A DNA stretch of 18,113 nt, taken from the NCBI GenBank assembly GCA_964418595.1, contig CAYQMF010000132.1:1-18113 (forward strand), given 5' to 3'. Within the stretch, counting starts at the first letter, position 1, and each line of letters starts with the position of its first letter. Below, one piece after another: positions 1 through 8,416 of this stretch. This stretch comes from CAYQMF01 sp964418595. GTDB lineage: Bacteria; Planctomycetota; UBA1135; UBA2386. The notes below the pieces were generated by a model. The model searched no databases. It saw only the letters and a list, made by a program, of their open reading frames with translations, and was not told the origin of the DNA. The position numbers were made by a program, and so were the translations under genes.

Positions 1-123
1 CGCGGCGACCTCGCCAGCGCGCGGGCCCACGCCTCGCGCGCGCAGGCCGACCGCGCGGTCACGCCGACCCTGCCTCAGGTCAGACGGGCCCTGGAGACCG
101 CTGCACGCGCTGCGCTCCAGTAG
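1..123 (+). CDS. C-terminal end of an unidentified protein (partial)
   Basis: Frame 1 is open from the window edge to a TAG at 121-123 and encodes about 40 residues. They are rich in Ala and Arg and look helical, with alternating small and charged residues that could be the last helices of a TPR-like or other alpha-helical protein. The start lies outside the window, so neither the family nor the length can be judged. The frame ends 12 nt before the stop of the convergent hydrolase gene, which fits a real gene end. High GC leaves many open frames by chance, so this is a moderate call. Confidence 0.4.
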   Translation, partial: RGDLASARAHASRAQADRAVTPTLPQVRRALETAARAALQ

Positions 124-135
124 CCCTCGTGTTGC

Positions 136-1074
136 TCAGCGGACGACCGCCGCCGGGTTGCGCCCGACCCCGGCGCCACGCTTGCCGGCGTCGGACTCCG
201 CCGCCGCCGGCGTCGTCGCCGCCAGATCCTCGAGCGCGAGGGCCTCGACGATCTGTGGGAGGGTGCGTTCGCGAGGTCGAACTGCGGCCGTCTCCGGCAG
301 CCACGCCCGAACCCGTGTCCCCATCTCCTCCACCAGGACCGCCATCCCCAGCCGCGTCGCATGCAGGCGATCGGTCTGCAGCAGGTCGAGAGGGCGGAAC
401 ACGCGGCGCGTGCCGCGGACATCGACTTCGCGCGGCCTGGTCCGCAGGCCCTCCACGAGCTGTGCGAGATCGAGCACGCGCACGTTGGGCCGCGTCTTCG
501 CCCAAGTCCGCAACTCCTCGTTGAGCGCGCGCAGCGTGTCGGCGTCGGGCACCGCGTGGCGCCCCATCATGCGCGGGTCGACATCCCCCATCTCCGGGTA
601 GTCGCCGACCAGGAGCGGAGCGTCGATGCGCGCGAGCTGCTCGAGCCCGGCACGCTGCAGAGCCAGCCGGCGCTCCTGCGTGCCCCCGCGCAGGGAGTAG
701 CCAAACCAGAACATGAAGTCGATCGCCAGGACGAGGTCGGGCTCGGCGCGCACCGCGCGGTCGACCTGCAGCCGCCCGATGCGCGGCGGGTCCTGGAAGA
801 AGCTGAAGTTGCTGAAGTCACGGACCGAGACCGCGTCGTCCGCGAACCAGGGCGCGATCGCGGCGGCGAGTTTCACCGTGAGGTTGTGCTCGCGGTCGGC
901 GGCGTCGTCGGCGGTCATGAACTGGTCGGAGAACCCGCCGCTGACGCTCGCGCCGAGGATGACGACGACGGGCTTCTTCGGCGCCGCCGACTCCACCGCG
1001 TCGACCTGCGCGGTCGCCGTCGCGACCACGCACAGGAACGAAGTCCACACCTGCAACCCATGCCAACGGTTCAT
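136..1074 (-). CDS. Exported SGNH/GDSL-like hydrolase
   Basis: This 312-residue protein has a signal-peptide-like start: a short charged end, a hydrophobic stretch at about residues 8-20, and a likely cleavage site after an Ala-x-Ala pattern near residue 22. It is therefore probably exported. At residues 38-48 the segment VILGASVSGGF matches SGNH block I in position, with Ser43 as the candidate nucleophile, although the usual GDS is GAS here. Near the C-terminus Asp235-x-x-His238 (DRLH) matches the block V catalytic pair. The Gly and Asn blocks between are not clear. Family members are esterases, lipases or acyl/acetyl hydrolases; the substrate cannot be read from the sequence. The tail after about residue 270 is low-complexity. 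The gene is divergent from the glycosyltransferase gene, 48 bp away, and its ATG at 1074 follows no obvious Shine-Dalgarno sequence. Confidence 0.7.
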   Translation of the reverse strand: MNRWHGLQVWTSFLCVVATATAQVDAVESAAPKKPVVVILGASVSGGFSDQFMTADDAADREHNLTVKLAAAIAPWFADDAVSVRDFSNFSFFQDPPRIGRLQVDRAVRAEPDLVLAIDFMFWFGYSLRGGTQERRLALQRAGLEQLARIDAPLLVGDYPEMGDVDPRMMGRHAVPDADTLRALNEELRTWAKTRPNVRVLDLAQLVEGLRTRPREVDVRGTRRVFRPLDLLQTDRLHATRLGMAVLVEEMGTRVRAWLPETAAVRPRERTLPQIVEALALEDLAATTPAAAESDAGKRGAGVGRNPAAVVR

Positions 1075-1084
1075 GGCTCCGACG

Positions 1085-1114
1085 TTACGTCCCCCGCGCG
1101 GGCAGGGCTATCCT
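1085..1114 (+). promoter_or_regulatory. Possible sigma70-type promoter for the glycosyltransferase gene
   Basis: In the 48-bp divergent gap, TTACGT (1085-1090) and TATCCT (1109-1114) are 18 bp apart. Transcription would begin almost at the ATG at 1123, giving a nearly leaderless mRNA. Both boxes are imperfect, so this is a weak prediction from sequence alone. Confidence 0.25.
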
Positions 1115-1122
1115 TCGAGGTC

Positions 1123-1878
1123 ATGTTCCGCGGTCGCACGGTCTCCCTGGTGATCCCCGCCTACAACGAGGCGGCGACGATCGCCGACGTCGTGCGCGAG
1201 TTCGCGGCGAGCCCACACCTCGATGAGATCGTCGTCGTGGACAACAACTGCTCGGACGCCACGGCCACGCTGGCGCGCGACGCCGGCGCCCGCGTCGTCG
1301 CCGAGAAGGAAGCCGGCTACGGCTGCGCGCTGCGCGCCGGGATGCGCCACGCCCGCGGCGACATCCTCGTGCTGACGGAAGCCGACGGGTCGTTCTGCGC
1401 CAAGGATCTCGAGAAGCTCCTCGTCTACCTGGACGACGCCGACATGGTGATGGGGACCCGCACCACGCGGCAGATGCTCGAGCAGGGCGCCAACATGCGC
1501 TTCGTGCTGCGCTGGGGGAACGTGTTCATGGCCAAGTTCCTGCAGATGCTCTGGCTGCGCCCGGCCGAGCCGCGCTTCACCGACGTCGGCTGCACCTACC
1601 GCGCCCTGCACCGGGCGACCTTCGAGGCCATCCAGGATCAGCTCCGCGAACGTGGCCCCGCCGCCTCGCCGGAGATGATGTGTGCAGCCCTCAACGCACG
1701 CCGCCGTGTCATCGAGATTCCGGTGACGTACCGTCGGCGCGCCGGCGGCGAGTCGAAGCACTCGGCGAGCTTCCGCAAGGTCGCGCGCACGGCCTGGATG
1801 ATGTGGAAGGCCATCTGTCGCAAGCGCTTCGCCGGGGCGCCGCGCGCGCCTGCACCCGGCCACGCGCCAAGCCCCTGA
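1123..1878 (+). CDS. GT2 glycosyltransferase, DPM1/polyprenyl-phosphate sugar transferase-like
   Basis: The protein has 251 residues. The N-terminal GT-A fold shows VIPAYNEA at 10-17, the nucleotide-binding VVDNNCSD at 38-45, and an acidic metal-binding motif EADGS at 86-90 in place of the usual DxD. The C-terminal part has the GES.H sequence and basic region common in dolichol/polyprenyl-phosphate mannosyltransferase-like GT2 proteins. No multi-helix membrane domain follows, so the enzyme is probably peripheral at the inner face of the membrane. The family transfers a sugar from a nucleotide sugar to a polyprenyl phosphate or a glycan. The frame stays open far upstream (to 361), but that part is antisense to the hydrolase; the ATG at 1123 begins the conserved fold. 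It heads a cluster with a mutase-like flavoprotein and two methyltransferases, which suggests surface glycan or lipid-linked sugar synthesis. Confidence 0.85.
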   Translation: MFRGRTVSLVIPAYNEAATIADVVREFAASPHLDEIVVVDNNCSDATATLARDAGARVVAEKEAGYGCALRAGMRHARGDILVLTEADGSFCAKDLEKLLVYLDDADMVMGTRTTRQMLEQGANMRFVLRWGNVFMAKFLQMLWLRPAEPRFTDVGCTYRALHRATFEAIQDQLRERGPAASPEMMCAALNARRRVIEIPVTYRRRAGGESKHSASFRKVARTAWMMWKAICRKRFAGAPRAPAPGHAPSP

Positions 1879-2048
1879 ATCTGTGGCCGGAACGCCCGGG
1901 AAAGCCCAAACTCGGGACGGCGACCGGTCATGGCCGAAGGTAGACTTCGCCGATCCACTGGAAGCGCCCGCCGTTGGATCGTCTTTTGCGGCACCGGCGC
2001 AGCCATCTCGCCTCCGCCTCACCTCTCTCGGAACAGCATCCCGGCGCA

Positions 2049-3482
2049 ATGAGCAAGCACGTCGTCATCCTCGGGGGAGGACTCGCAGGCCTGTCCTGTG
2101 CCTACGAGCTCGTCCAGCGCGGTGTGCGCGTGACCGTCCTCGAGCGGGAGCCACACGTCGGCGGCATGGCGTCGTCGTTCAGCGAAGAGGTCGACGGCGA
2201 GTACTGGAGCTACGACTTCGGGCCGCACCGCTTCCACACCAAGGACGACCACCTCATCGACCACGTCCGCAGCATCATCGGCGAGGCGAACGTCAACCAC
2301 GCCAAGCGCCTGTCGCGGATCGTGCTCTTCGGCAAGTTCTTCGACTACCCGCTGCAGACCAAGAACATCCTCCGCGAGATGCCCAAGGCGATGCTGCTGC
2401 GGGCGATGTGGGACTACGCGTGGGTGCGCTTCCTCGACAGCACCGGGCTCAAGCGCTTCACCGACCGCGACTTCGAGAGCTGGACGACGCGCCGCTTCGG
2501 CAAGACCCTCTACCGCGTGTTCTTCGGCCAGTACACGCAGAAGACCTGGGGGATGCACCCGAGCCAGATCTCGGCGGACTGGGCCAGCCAGCGCATCACG
2601 TTGCTGAGCCTCTGGGACACGGTCAAGAAGACCCTCTGGCGCCCCAAGAAGGGGGCCGTGCCGCGCACGCTCGTGACCGACTTCATCTATCCGATGCTCG
2701 GCGGGATCGGCGAGCTGGCGCGCGGCTACGCGCGCAAGATCGAAGAGTCGGGCACCGGCAGCCAGGTGCTGGTCAACGCGCCGGCGGTGCGTGTCTTCCG
2801 CGAAGGCACGCGGGTGGTCGGCATCGAGTACGGCAAGCACAAGCGCCAGGTGGTCACCGGCGACACGTACGTATCCACCATCCCCGTCACCGCCCTCGCC
2901 TCGGCCCTGTCGCCGGAGGCGCCGCCGGAGGTCGTCCGCGGGGCGAAGGCGCTGCAGTACGTGTCGATCGTGTTCGTGTACCTGAAGCTCAACCGCCCGC
3001 GCGTCAGCCCGGACAGTTGGGTCTACCTCCCCGAGAAGCACCTCACCGTCCACCGGATCTGCGAGTTCAAGAACTTCAGCCCCAAGACTGCCCCCGCGGA
3101 CAAGACCATGATCTGCGCCGAGATCACCTGCCGGCGCGGCGATGAGATCTGGCGCGCCAGCACGCAGCAGCTCCAGGACATCGCCGAGCGTGATCTGGTG
3201 TCCGTCGGCCTCATCGAGCCGGGGCAGGTGCTCGGCACGCACGTGAAGAAGATCCCGTACGCCTACCCGATCTACGACCTGGAGTACAAGAAGCACCTCA
3301 CGCCGGTGATGGACTTCGTCGCGTCGCTCCAGGGAATCACGACCACAGGGCGACAGGGCAACTTCCGCTACAACAACATGGACCAGTCGGTCGAGATGGG
3401 ACGCAAGCTCGGCCAGGAACTCGCCACCGGGGAGCGGACGGGCCACGAGGCCGTCGCCACGGGGCGGGAGTACTTCGGCTGA
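2049..3482 (+). CDS. FAD/NAD(P)-dependent oxidoreductase, UDP-galactopyranose mutase/HemY-like
   Basis: This 477-residue protein opens with a classic FAD-binding Rossmann motif, VVILGGGLAGLSCAYEL (5-21), with the ribose-binding Glu32 and then VGGMASSF. The following segments (FGPHRFHTKD; WTTRRFGKTLYR; FGQYTQKTWG; ISADWASQRI) are typical of amine-oxidase-fold flavoproteins found in polysaccharide gene clusters and often annotated as protoporphyrinogen oxidase-like or UDP-galactopyranose mutase-like. The C-terminal FRYNNMDQSVEMGR segment closes the FAD site. The exact substrate is unknown; sugar-nucleotide or polyprenyl-linked sugar redox chemistry is the contextual inference. The ATG at 2049 places the GGG motif directly at the N-terminus, so the in-frame ATG at 1974 is unlikely. 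The next gene begins 2 nt after its TGA, so the two are almost certainly co-transcribed. Confidence 0.85.
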   Translation: MSKHVVILGGGLAGLSCAYELVQRGVRVTVLEREPHVGGMASSFSEEVDGEYWSYDFGPHRFHTKDDHLIDHVRSIIGEANVNHAKRLSRIVLFGKFFDYPLQTKNILREMPKAMLLRAMWDYAWVRFLDSTGLKRFTDRDFESWTTRRFGKTLYRVFFGQYTQKTWGMHPSQISADWASQRITLLSLWDTVKKTLWRPKKGAVPRTLVTDFIYPMLGGIGELARGYARKIEESGTGSQVLVNAPAVRVFREGTRVVGIEYGKHKRQVVTGDTYVSTIPVTALASALSPEAPPEVVRGAKALQYVSIVFVYLKLNRPRVSPDSWVYLPEKHLTVHRICEFKNFSPKTAPADKTMICAEITCRRGDEIWRASTQQLQDIAERDLVSVGLIEPGQVLGTHVKKIPYAYPIYDLEYKKHLTPVMDFVASLQGITTTGRQGNFRYNNMDQSVEMGRKLGQELATGERTGHEAVATGREYFG

Positions 3483-3484
3483 GC

Positions 3485-4438
3485 ATGGCCGCGCCGGCAG
3501 CGACCGTCGGGTCGCAACAAGACGTCCGCGCCTGCCAGATCTGCGGAAGCGGCGAGCGAACCACGATGTTCCGCGACGGCCCGTACGAGGTCGTCCGATG
3601 CACTGCGTGCGGCCTCGTCTACGTGACGCCGCGGCTCACCGGCGACGCGCTGCGCGCCGTGTATGGCGAGGAGTACTGGCGCAGCCAGAGTCCCAAGACC
3701 AAGGGCTACGCCGACTACGCCAAGGACGCTGCGCTCTACCTCAAGACCTTCCGGCGCCGGTTCCGGCTGTTGCGCCGCTTCGTGGGAACCGCGCCCCGGC
3801 GCGTACTCGACATCGGCTGCGCCGCGGGGTTCTTCCTCCGCGTGTGCCGGGAGCTGGGCCACGATCCGTACGGCGTCGAGATCTCGACCGCCATCGGCAA
3901 GCTGGCGCAGCAGGAACTGGGCGCCGACCGCGTCCACCTCGGCGACCTGGACTCCGCCATCGCGACGCGCCCGCAGACCTTCATGCCGGGCAGCTTCGGG
4001 CTGGTGAGCCTGTGGGATGTCGTCGAGCACGTGCCCGATCCGCAGGCGCTCCTGCGCGTCGCGCGCTCGATGCTCGCGCCAGATGGGATCCTGGTGCTCG
4101 AGACCCAGAACGTCGCCAGCCGCTTCGCCCGTAGCCTCGGCCCCAAGTGGCAGCACTACAAGCACGAGGAGCACCTGTACCACTTCGACCCGACCACGGT
4201 GCGCAAACTGCTCGGACAGGCCGGGCTCGAGGTCGTGCACCTCACGCCGCGCTACGGCGGCAAGTACGTCAGCTTCGGTTTCATCGCCGAGCGCGCGGCC
4301 CGGCTCAATCGCGTCGCGAGCCTGCTGCTGGCGCCACTGGGTTGGTTCCGATCCGCCAACGTGTACCTGAACTTCTTCGACGAGATGATCGTCGTGGCTC
4401 GGCCCGCCGCGTCACCCGGGCCGGAAGGACGCCGCTGA
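3485..4438 (+). CDS. Class I SAM-dependent methyltransferase with N-terminal zinc ribbon
   Basis: The protein has 317 residues. It begins with a CxxC...CxxC zinc-binding ribbon (Cys17, Cys20, Cys39, Cys42), followed by a Methyltransf_23-type Rossmann domain. SAM motif I is VLDIGCAAGFF at about 107-117, and the later acidic motif is SLWDVVEHVPDP, with the LAPDGILVLETQN strand after it. Zinc-ribbon methyltransferases of this layout are common in sugar and O-antigen modification clusters and act in the cytoplasm. The acceptor here is not known. The gene starts 2 nt after the flavoprotein stop, and its TGA overlaps the next ATG by one base (TGATG), implying coupled translation with the second methyltransferase. 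Confidence 0.88.
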   Translation: MAAPAATVGSQQDVRACQICGSGERTTMFRDGPYEVVRCTACGLVYVTPRLTGDALRAVYGEEYWRSQSPKTKGYADYAKDAALYLKTFRRRFRLLRRFVGTAPRRVLDIGCAAGFFLRVCRELGHDPYGVEISTAIGKLAQQELGADRVHLGDLDSAIATRPQTFMPGSFGLVSLWDVVEHVPDPQALLRVARSMLAPDGILVLETQNVASRFARSLGPKWQHYKHEEHLYHFDPTTVRKLLGQAGLEVVHLTPRYGGKYVSFGFIAERAARLNRVASLLLAPLGWFRSANVYLNFFDEMIVVARPAASPGPEGRR

Positions 4439-5178
4439 TGGACGCGCGCGTGTACGAGCAGTTCGCGAGCCTGCAGAAGGACCACTTCTGGTTCATCGGC
4501 CGGCGCCGGATCTTCTTCGACCTCCTGCGCCGCGAGGTCGGGCCGGGCAAGGATCGCCAGATCCTCGAGATCGGCTGCGGCGCGGGCGGCATGCTCGGCG
4601 CACTCGCCGAGTTCGGCACCGTCCATGGCATGGACGTGGCGAGCGACTACGTTCGCTTCTGCGCCGAGCGTCAGCCGGCCCGCATGCTCACCGGTTCCGG
4701 CGACGCGCTGCCGTTCGCCGACCACACCTTCGACATCGTCGCGCTGTTCGACGTCATCGAGCACATCCCCGACGAGCGCAAGACGCTGGCCGAAGTGAAG
4801 CGCGTGCTCAAGCCGGGCGGGACGGTGTTCATCTCGGTGCCCGCATACCAGTTCCTCTACTCGCAGAACGACCGCGTGGTGCACCACCAGCGCCGCTACA
4901 CGGCGCGACACCTGCGCACGCGCCTGGGTGAGGCGGGCCTGCGTCCGAAGAAGGTCTCGTACTTCAACACGCTCTTGTTCCCGTTGATCCTCGCCGCCGT
5001 GCTGGCACTCAAGGCCAAGGATCGCTTCTTCGGGCTGCCACCTGGCGAGACCAATCTCGACCACGAGTTCCGCGGTCCGCTGAACTCGCTGCTCGCCTTC
5101 CTCATGGGTGGCGAGCGCTGGCTGCTGCGTCACATGAGCTTCCCGTTCGGTCACTCGCTCATCGCGATGGCCGAATGA
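4438..5178 (+). CDS. Class I SAM-dependent methyltransferase (Methyltransf_11 type)
   Basis: The protein has 246 residues. SAM motif I is ILEIGCGAGGM at 42-52, an acidic GMDVAS marks the end of strand 2, and the post-I motifs FDIVALFDVIEHIPDE and KRVLKPGG are clear. The N-terminal helix YEQFASLQKDHFWFIGRRR is characteristic of a subgroup of methyltransferases that sit beside DPM1-like glycosyltransferases. A hydrophobic stretch at about 177-190 may contact the membrane or a lipid substrate. The start overlaps the previous stop (TGATG at 4436-4440). The gene closes the plus-strand glycan cluster and converges with the SurA-like gene, 37 bp away. No clear terminator is visible in that gap. Confidence 0.88.
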   Translation: MDARVYEQFASLQKDHFWFIGRRRIFFDLLRREVGPGKDRQILEIGCGAGGMLGALAEFGTVHGMDVASDYVRFCAERQPARMLTGSGDALPFADHTFDIVALFDVIEHIPDERKTLAEVKRVLKPGGTVFISVPAYQFLYSQNDRVVHHQRRYTARHLRTRLGEAGLRPKKVSYFNTLLFPLILAAVLALKAKDRFFGLPPGETNLDHEFRGPLNSLLAFLMGGERWLLRHMSFPFGHSLIAMAE

Positions 5179-5215
5179 CGGCGAGCACGCGAGCCATGCG
5201 CGCCGCGCCTTCCCG

Positions 5216-7471
5216 CTACTTGCCGGACCCGCTCGACTTGCCGGACTTGACCGTGTCGGGCTCGCCATCCGCACGGCGGTAGCCCCAGCCCTTGCGCAGG
5301 GCATCGATCGTGAACGACTGGGCCACCGCGCCGCCGCGGGCCTTGGACACGAAGGTGTCACGCGCAGCGAGAATGTCGCGCCGCGTGATGTCCTCGAGAG
5401 TCCCCGGCTCGATCTTCTCCATGACCGCGAGGTGATGCGCCCGGTTGGTGAAGTCCTCGAGCACATCCGACGCGGCGTTCAGCTCGAGGTCCTTGACGGT
5501 CTGGTTGCCGAACAGGAAGCGCACGCGGGCGGGGTAGGCGTCCTGGAAGCGAGGCTGACGGTCGAGGTCCTTGCGGTACGGACCCACAGTCTCGACCACG
5601 AACTCCGCCTCCGCGGCCGCGGCGTCCAGCACGCTGGCGTGCGCGCCCCGCACGAGCTTCTTGATCTTGCCGTCGGTCTCGGCGCGCAGTTCCGTGTCCA
5701 ACACCTTGCGATGAGCTTCCGGGTCAGCCAGCGCCTTCTCGATCGCCTCGAACTTCGCCAACCACTGCTTGTAGGCAATGCTGTTGGGGTCCTTCTCGAG
5801 GGATTGCCGCATCTGTCGCGCCTTGTCGAGGGCGGCTTGTTGCGCCGTTTTCCACTCGTCGAACCTCTTCTGCAGAGCGGTCTGGTGCTCCGCCTCGACG
5901 GCATCGATCTCCGTCTGCTTGCTGGCCTTGGCCAGACGCTCCAGCGCTGCCTCGAACTTGGTGCGTCGCTCCTTCGCCAGCTCGTCCGCCTTGGCCTTGT
6001 AGTAGCCCTCCCGCAGCTGGTCGCGGATCTTGTCGAAGTCCTTCAGCGGTGACTTCACGGCCGCAGCGACCTGGAACAGGAACGCACCCGCCTTCGTGTT
6101 CTGGACCCGCGGCCCGAAGTCGCCGACCAGATCGACCGACGGAGCCGACCAGGACGCCTCCCACGTGCCGAACTCCGGCAGGTCCTTCAACTCGTCCGCG
6201 TTCTTGGTCTCCGGAATGCTGACGGTGACCAGTTTGCCGGTGGTGACCTGGGGCAGGGCAGCAAGCATGTCGAACGAAGCGCGCGCCGCGTCGACCGCGG
6301 CGTTGGCGTCCTTGACCGCCTGCTCGCCTGCCTCCTTGGCCGCCTTGGCCGCCGCCGCCGCGTCCTTGAGGGTCACGTCGTCGGGCTTCTCTGCCGCAGC
6401 CTTGTCGGCCGCGACCTGCGCCTCGCGCAGACGAGCGACATCCTTGCTCTTCTCGGTGCGCGCATCGACGAGCGGCTGCAACTGCGTGGCCAACGCACCC
6501 TGCAGGCGGTCCGCGATCGTGCGCAACACGTCCTCGGCCTTCAGGCGCTTCAGCACCTGCCCACGCACATCGTCGAGGGGGACATACGGATCCTGCGGCG
6601 GATCCTCGCCCTCCTTCTTTTCGCGACGGAACAGGACCTCGCGGTCGAGGTTGTAGCGATCGGAGATCGCTACCTCGTCGTAGACCTTGCCCGCCAGTTC
6701 GGCCGCGAAGGCCGCGTCGTCGAAGTCGGCGAGCTTGAGGCCCGCGATCCGCAGCGCGACCCGGTTGGTGTCCTGGTAGGGCTGCTTGTCCGCGTCCGAG
6801 AGCCCGGCGAGCCACTCCCGCAACTGATCGTCGGTCACCTCCGTGGTCTTCAGCGTCTCCTCCAGCGCCTTCTTGTCGAGCGTCGCGACCCGCAACGTCA
6901 GCTTCTTCATGCCACGCACGAGGTCGTCGGCGATCCGCGCGTCGCTGGCGTCGGCCGCGAACGAGCAGAGGCGCAGGAAGGTGGAGATCCGCAGGCTCTC
7001 GCGCATCAACACCACGTACTCCCCGGGCGCGCGGCCCGCCGCGCGGGCGAAGTCGCTGAGGGTCACCTGATCGACGCCCTCCGGCCGCGGCCACACCTTG
7101 GCGATCGTGGCAACCGCCTTCTCGACCTCGAGGTCCGACGCGCCGATCCCATACTCGATCGCCAGCCGGCGCACGGCGGCGAGCGTGTCGGTCAGCTCCG
7201 TCATCCCGCTCTTCTGATCACCGATCTGCGGGATGAGGTCGGGGAACAGCGGCGTCTGGCTGAGCGCCTGCGCGATCCGATGGTCCTCGACGGTGGTCAT
7301 CACGCGACGTCCGTCCGCCAGGGTCATGGTGGCGCCGGGCAGACTCGGCTGGAACAGGCCCTCGACGACCGCGGTCATCGCGCCGGTGACCGAGAAGGTC
7401 AGCAGCGCGAACAAGCCTGCGGTGTAGAGGATGGCCTTCTGGTGCTTGCGGAAGAAATCGAAGGACGCCAT
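5216..7471 (-). CDS. Membrane-anchored SurA/PpiD-like protein
   Basis: This 751-residue protein begins with a short cytoplasmic segment (MASFDFFRKHQK), then one membrane helix at about 14-35, and a long region expected to be outside the cytoplasm. This is the PpiD topology. Residues of about 60-330 resemble the helical SurA/PpiD N-terminal chaperone domain. Two Ala/Lys/Glu-rich helical stretches follow (about 330-395 and 475-560) and are probable coiled coils. I cannot identify a parvulin (PPIC) domain with its usual histidine and GGDLG-type motifs, so isomerase activity is doubtful; a holdase or folding role is the better inference. The C-terminus ends in a Ser/Gly/Lys tail. It starts 5 bp after the stop of the Trm112-like gene and is the last gene of the minus-strand cluster. 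Confidence 0.6.
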   Translation of the reverse strand: MASFDFFRKHQKAILYTAGLFALLTFSVTGAMTAVVEGLFQPSLPGATMTLADGRRVMTTVEDHRIAQALSQTPLFPDLIPQIGDQKSGMTELTDTLAAVRRLAIEYGIGASDLEVEKAVATIAKVWPRPEGVDQVTLSDFARAAGRAPGEYVVLMRESLRISTFLRLCSFAADASDARIADDLVRGMKKLTLRVATLDKKALEETLKTTEVTDDQLREWLAGLSDADKQPYQDTNRVALRIAGLKLADFDDAAFAAELAGKVYDEVAISDRYNLDREVLFRREKKEGEDPPQDPYVPLDDVRGQVLKRLKAEDVLRTIADRLQGALATQLQPLVDARTEKSKDVARLREAQVAADKAAAEKPDDVTLKDAAAAAKAAKEAGEQAVKDANAAVDAARASFDMLAALPQVTTGKLVTVSIPETKNADELKDLPEFGTWEASWSAPSVDLVGDFGPRVQNTKAGAFLFQVAAAVKSPLKDFDKIRDQLREGYYKAKADELAKERRTKFEAALERLAKASKQTEIDAVEAEHQTALQKRFDEWKTAQQAALDKARQMRQSLEKDPNSIAYKQWLAKFEAIEKALADPEAHRKVLDTELRAETDGKIKKLVRGAHASVLDAAAAEAEFVVETVGPYRKDLDRQPRFQDAYPARVRFLFGNQTVKDLELNAASDVLEDFTNRAHHLAVMEKIEPGTLEDITRRDILAARDTFVSKARGGAVAQSFTIDALRKGWGYRRADGEPDTVKSGKSSGSGK

Positions 7472-7476
7472 GGATG

Positions 7477-7740
7477 CTAGCGGGCGCCCGTTGGCAACGG
7501 GATCGCCTCGTCGATGAGGAGGATGGGAATGTCGTCGTCCACGGGGTAGACGATCGGTTCACCTTCCGGCACGAGACCGGCGGCGAGTGAGGCCTCGAGG
7601 ACCCGTCCCGCGGCGTTCGCGAGCTTCCGTTCCGCCACCCGCGCGTTGAGTGCACTCAACTCGGCCGACGACGCCAGGCGCAACGGCTTGAGCGTCTTCG
7701 GGCACCGGAGGATGCGCAGGAAGTCGGGGGCGAGGGACAT
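7477..7740 (-). CDS. Trm112/UPF0434-like protein
   Basis: This 87-residue protein shows the two hallmark segments of the Trm112/YcaR family: FLRILRCPKTLKPLRL near the N-terminus and YPVDDDIPILLIDEAIPL near the C-terminus. Family members are small partner proteins; Trm112 activates several methyltransferases in eukaryotes and archaea, while bacterial versions are poorly characterised. Only one cysteine of the usual zinc knuckle remains (in RCPK), so zinc binding is unlikely. The open frame extends upstream over frr, but the ATG at 7740 begins the family homology. It lies 77 bp downstream of frr and 5 bp upstream of the SurA-like gene, both on the same strand. Confidence 0.75.
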   Translation of the reverse strand: MSLAPDFLRILRCPKTLKPLRLASSAELSALNARVAERKLANAAGRVLEASLAAGLVPEGEPIVYPVDDDIPILLIDEAIPLPTGAR

Positions 7741-7817
7741 CGGAGGGTCAGGGATTATGTCGAAGGGCAGGCCGCCGGGCCATCGGTGGATGCGCAGTTC
7801 AAGCCGTTCACAGCCGC

Positions 7818-8384
7818 TCAGTCCTCCATGATCTCGGCGGACTTCTTCTTGAAGAGGTCGTCGACGCGGACCTCGGCCTTCTTGAGGGCATCCTGCACCT
7901 GGGTCTGCAGCACCGACTTGTTGTCGTCGGTCAGCCCACCGTCCTTGGCCGCGGCGTCGGACGCCTTGTTCGCATCGCGCCGCTCGTTGCGCAGCGCCAC
8001 CCGGGTGGCCTCGCACAGGTCCTTGATCCGCGCCACCAGTTTTTTGCGTTGCTCCTCCGAGAGCGGCGGCATGAGCAGCCGGAGCGCCTTGCCATCGGAC
8101 ATCGGGGTCAGGCCGACGTTCGAACCCAGGATCGCGCGTTCCACCTCCTTGAGCTGGCTCGCATCGAACGGTTTGACCATGAGCTGACGCGGCTCCGGCA
8201 CCGAGATGTGCGCCATCTGGTTCAGCGGCGTCGGGGTGCCGTAGTAGTCGACCCGGATGCCCTCGAGGAGGGCCGGGGCGGCGCGTCCGGTGCGGATCGT
8301 GCGGAGCTGGTCCGACAAGTGGTGGATGGACTTCTCCATCTTGTCGTTGACGTCGGTGAGGATGCGCTTGGCGATCTCGTCCAT
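7818..8384 (-). CDS. frr: Ribosome recycling factor
   Basis: With 188 residues the length matches the family (about 185). RRF and EF-G split post-termination ribosomes in the cytoplasm. The conserved N-terminal helix (MEKSIHHLSDQLRTIRTGRA) and the domain II start (VDYYGTPTPLNQMAHISVPE) are present, followed by the hinge and the C-terminal helices (LSEEQRKKLVARIKDL, EATRVALRNERRDAN). The ATG at 8384 gives the normal N-terminus; in-frame sequence further upstream overlaps pyrH in another frame. It lies 32 bp downstream of pyrH in the standard rpsB-tsf-pyrH-frr order. Confidence 0.97.
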   Translation of the reverse strand: MDEIAKRILTDVNDKMEKSIHHLSDQLRTIRTGRAAPALLEGIRVDYYGTPTPLNQMAHISVPEPRQLMVKPFDASQLKEVERAILGSNVGLTPMSDGKALRLLMPPLSEEQRKKLVARIKDLCEATRVALRNERRDANKASDAAAKDGGLTDDNKSVLQTQVQDALKKAEVRVDDLFKKKSAEIMED

Positions 8385-8416
8385 GACCTTGAGAGAACGA
8401 AAAGGAACCCGTCCGA

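Noticed and set aside
361..1122. In-frame upstream extension of the GT2 glycosyltransferase
   Set aside because: It is antisense to the SGNH-like hydrolase and has the Arg/Ala-rich composition of a shadow frame; the conserved GT2 fold begins at the ATG at 1123.
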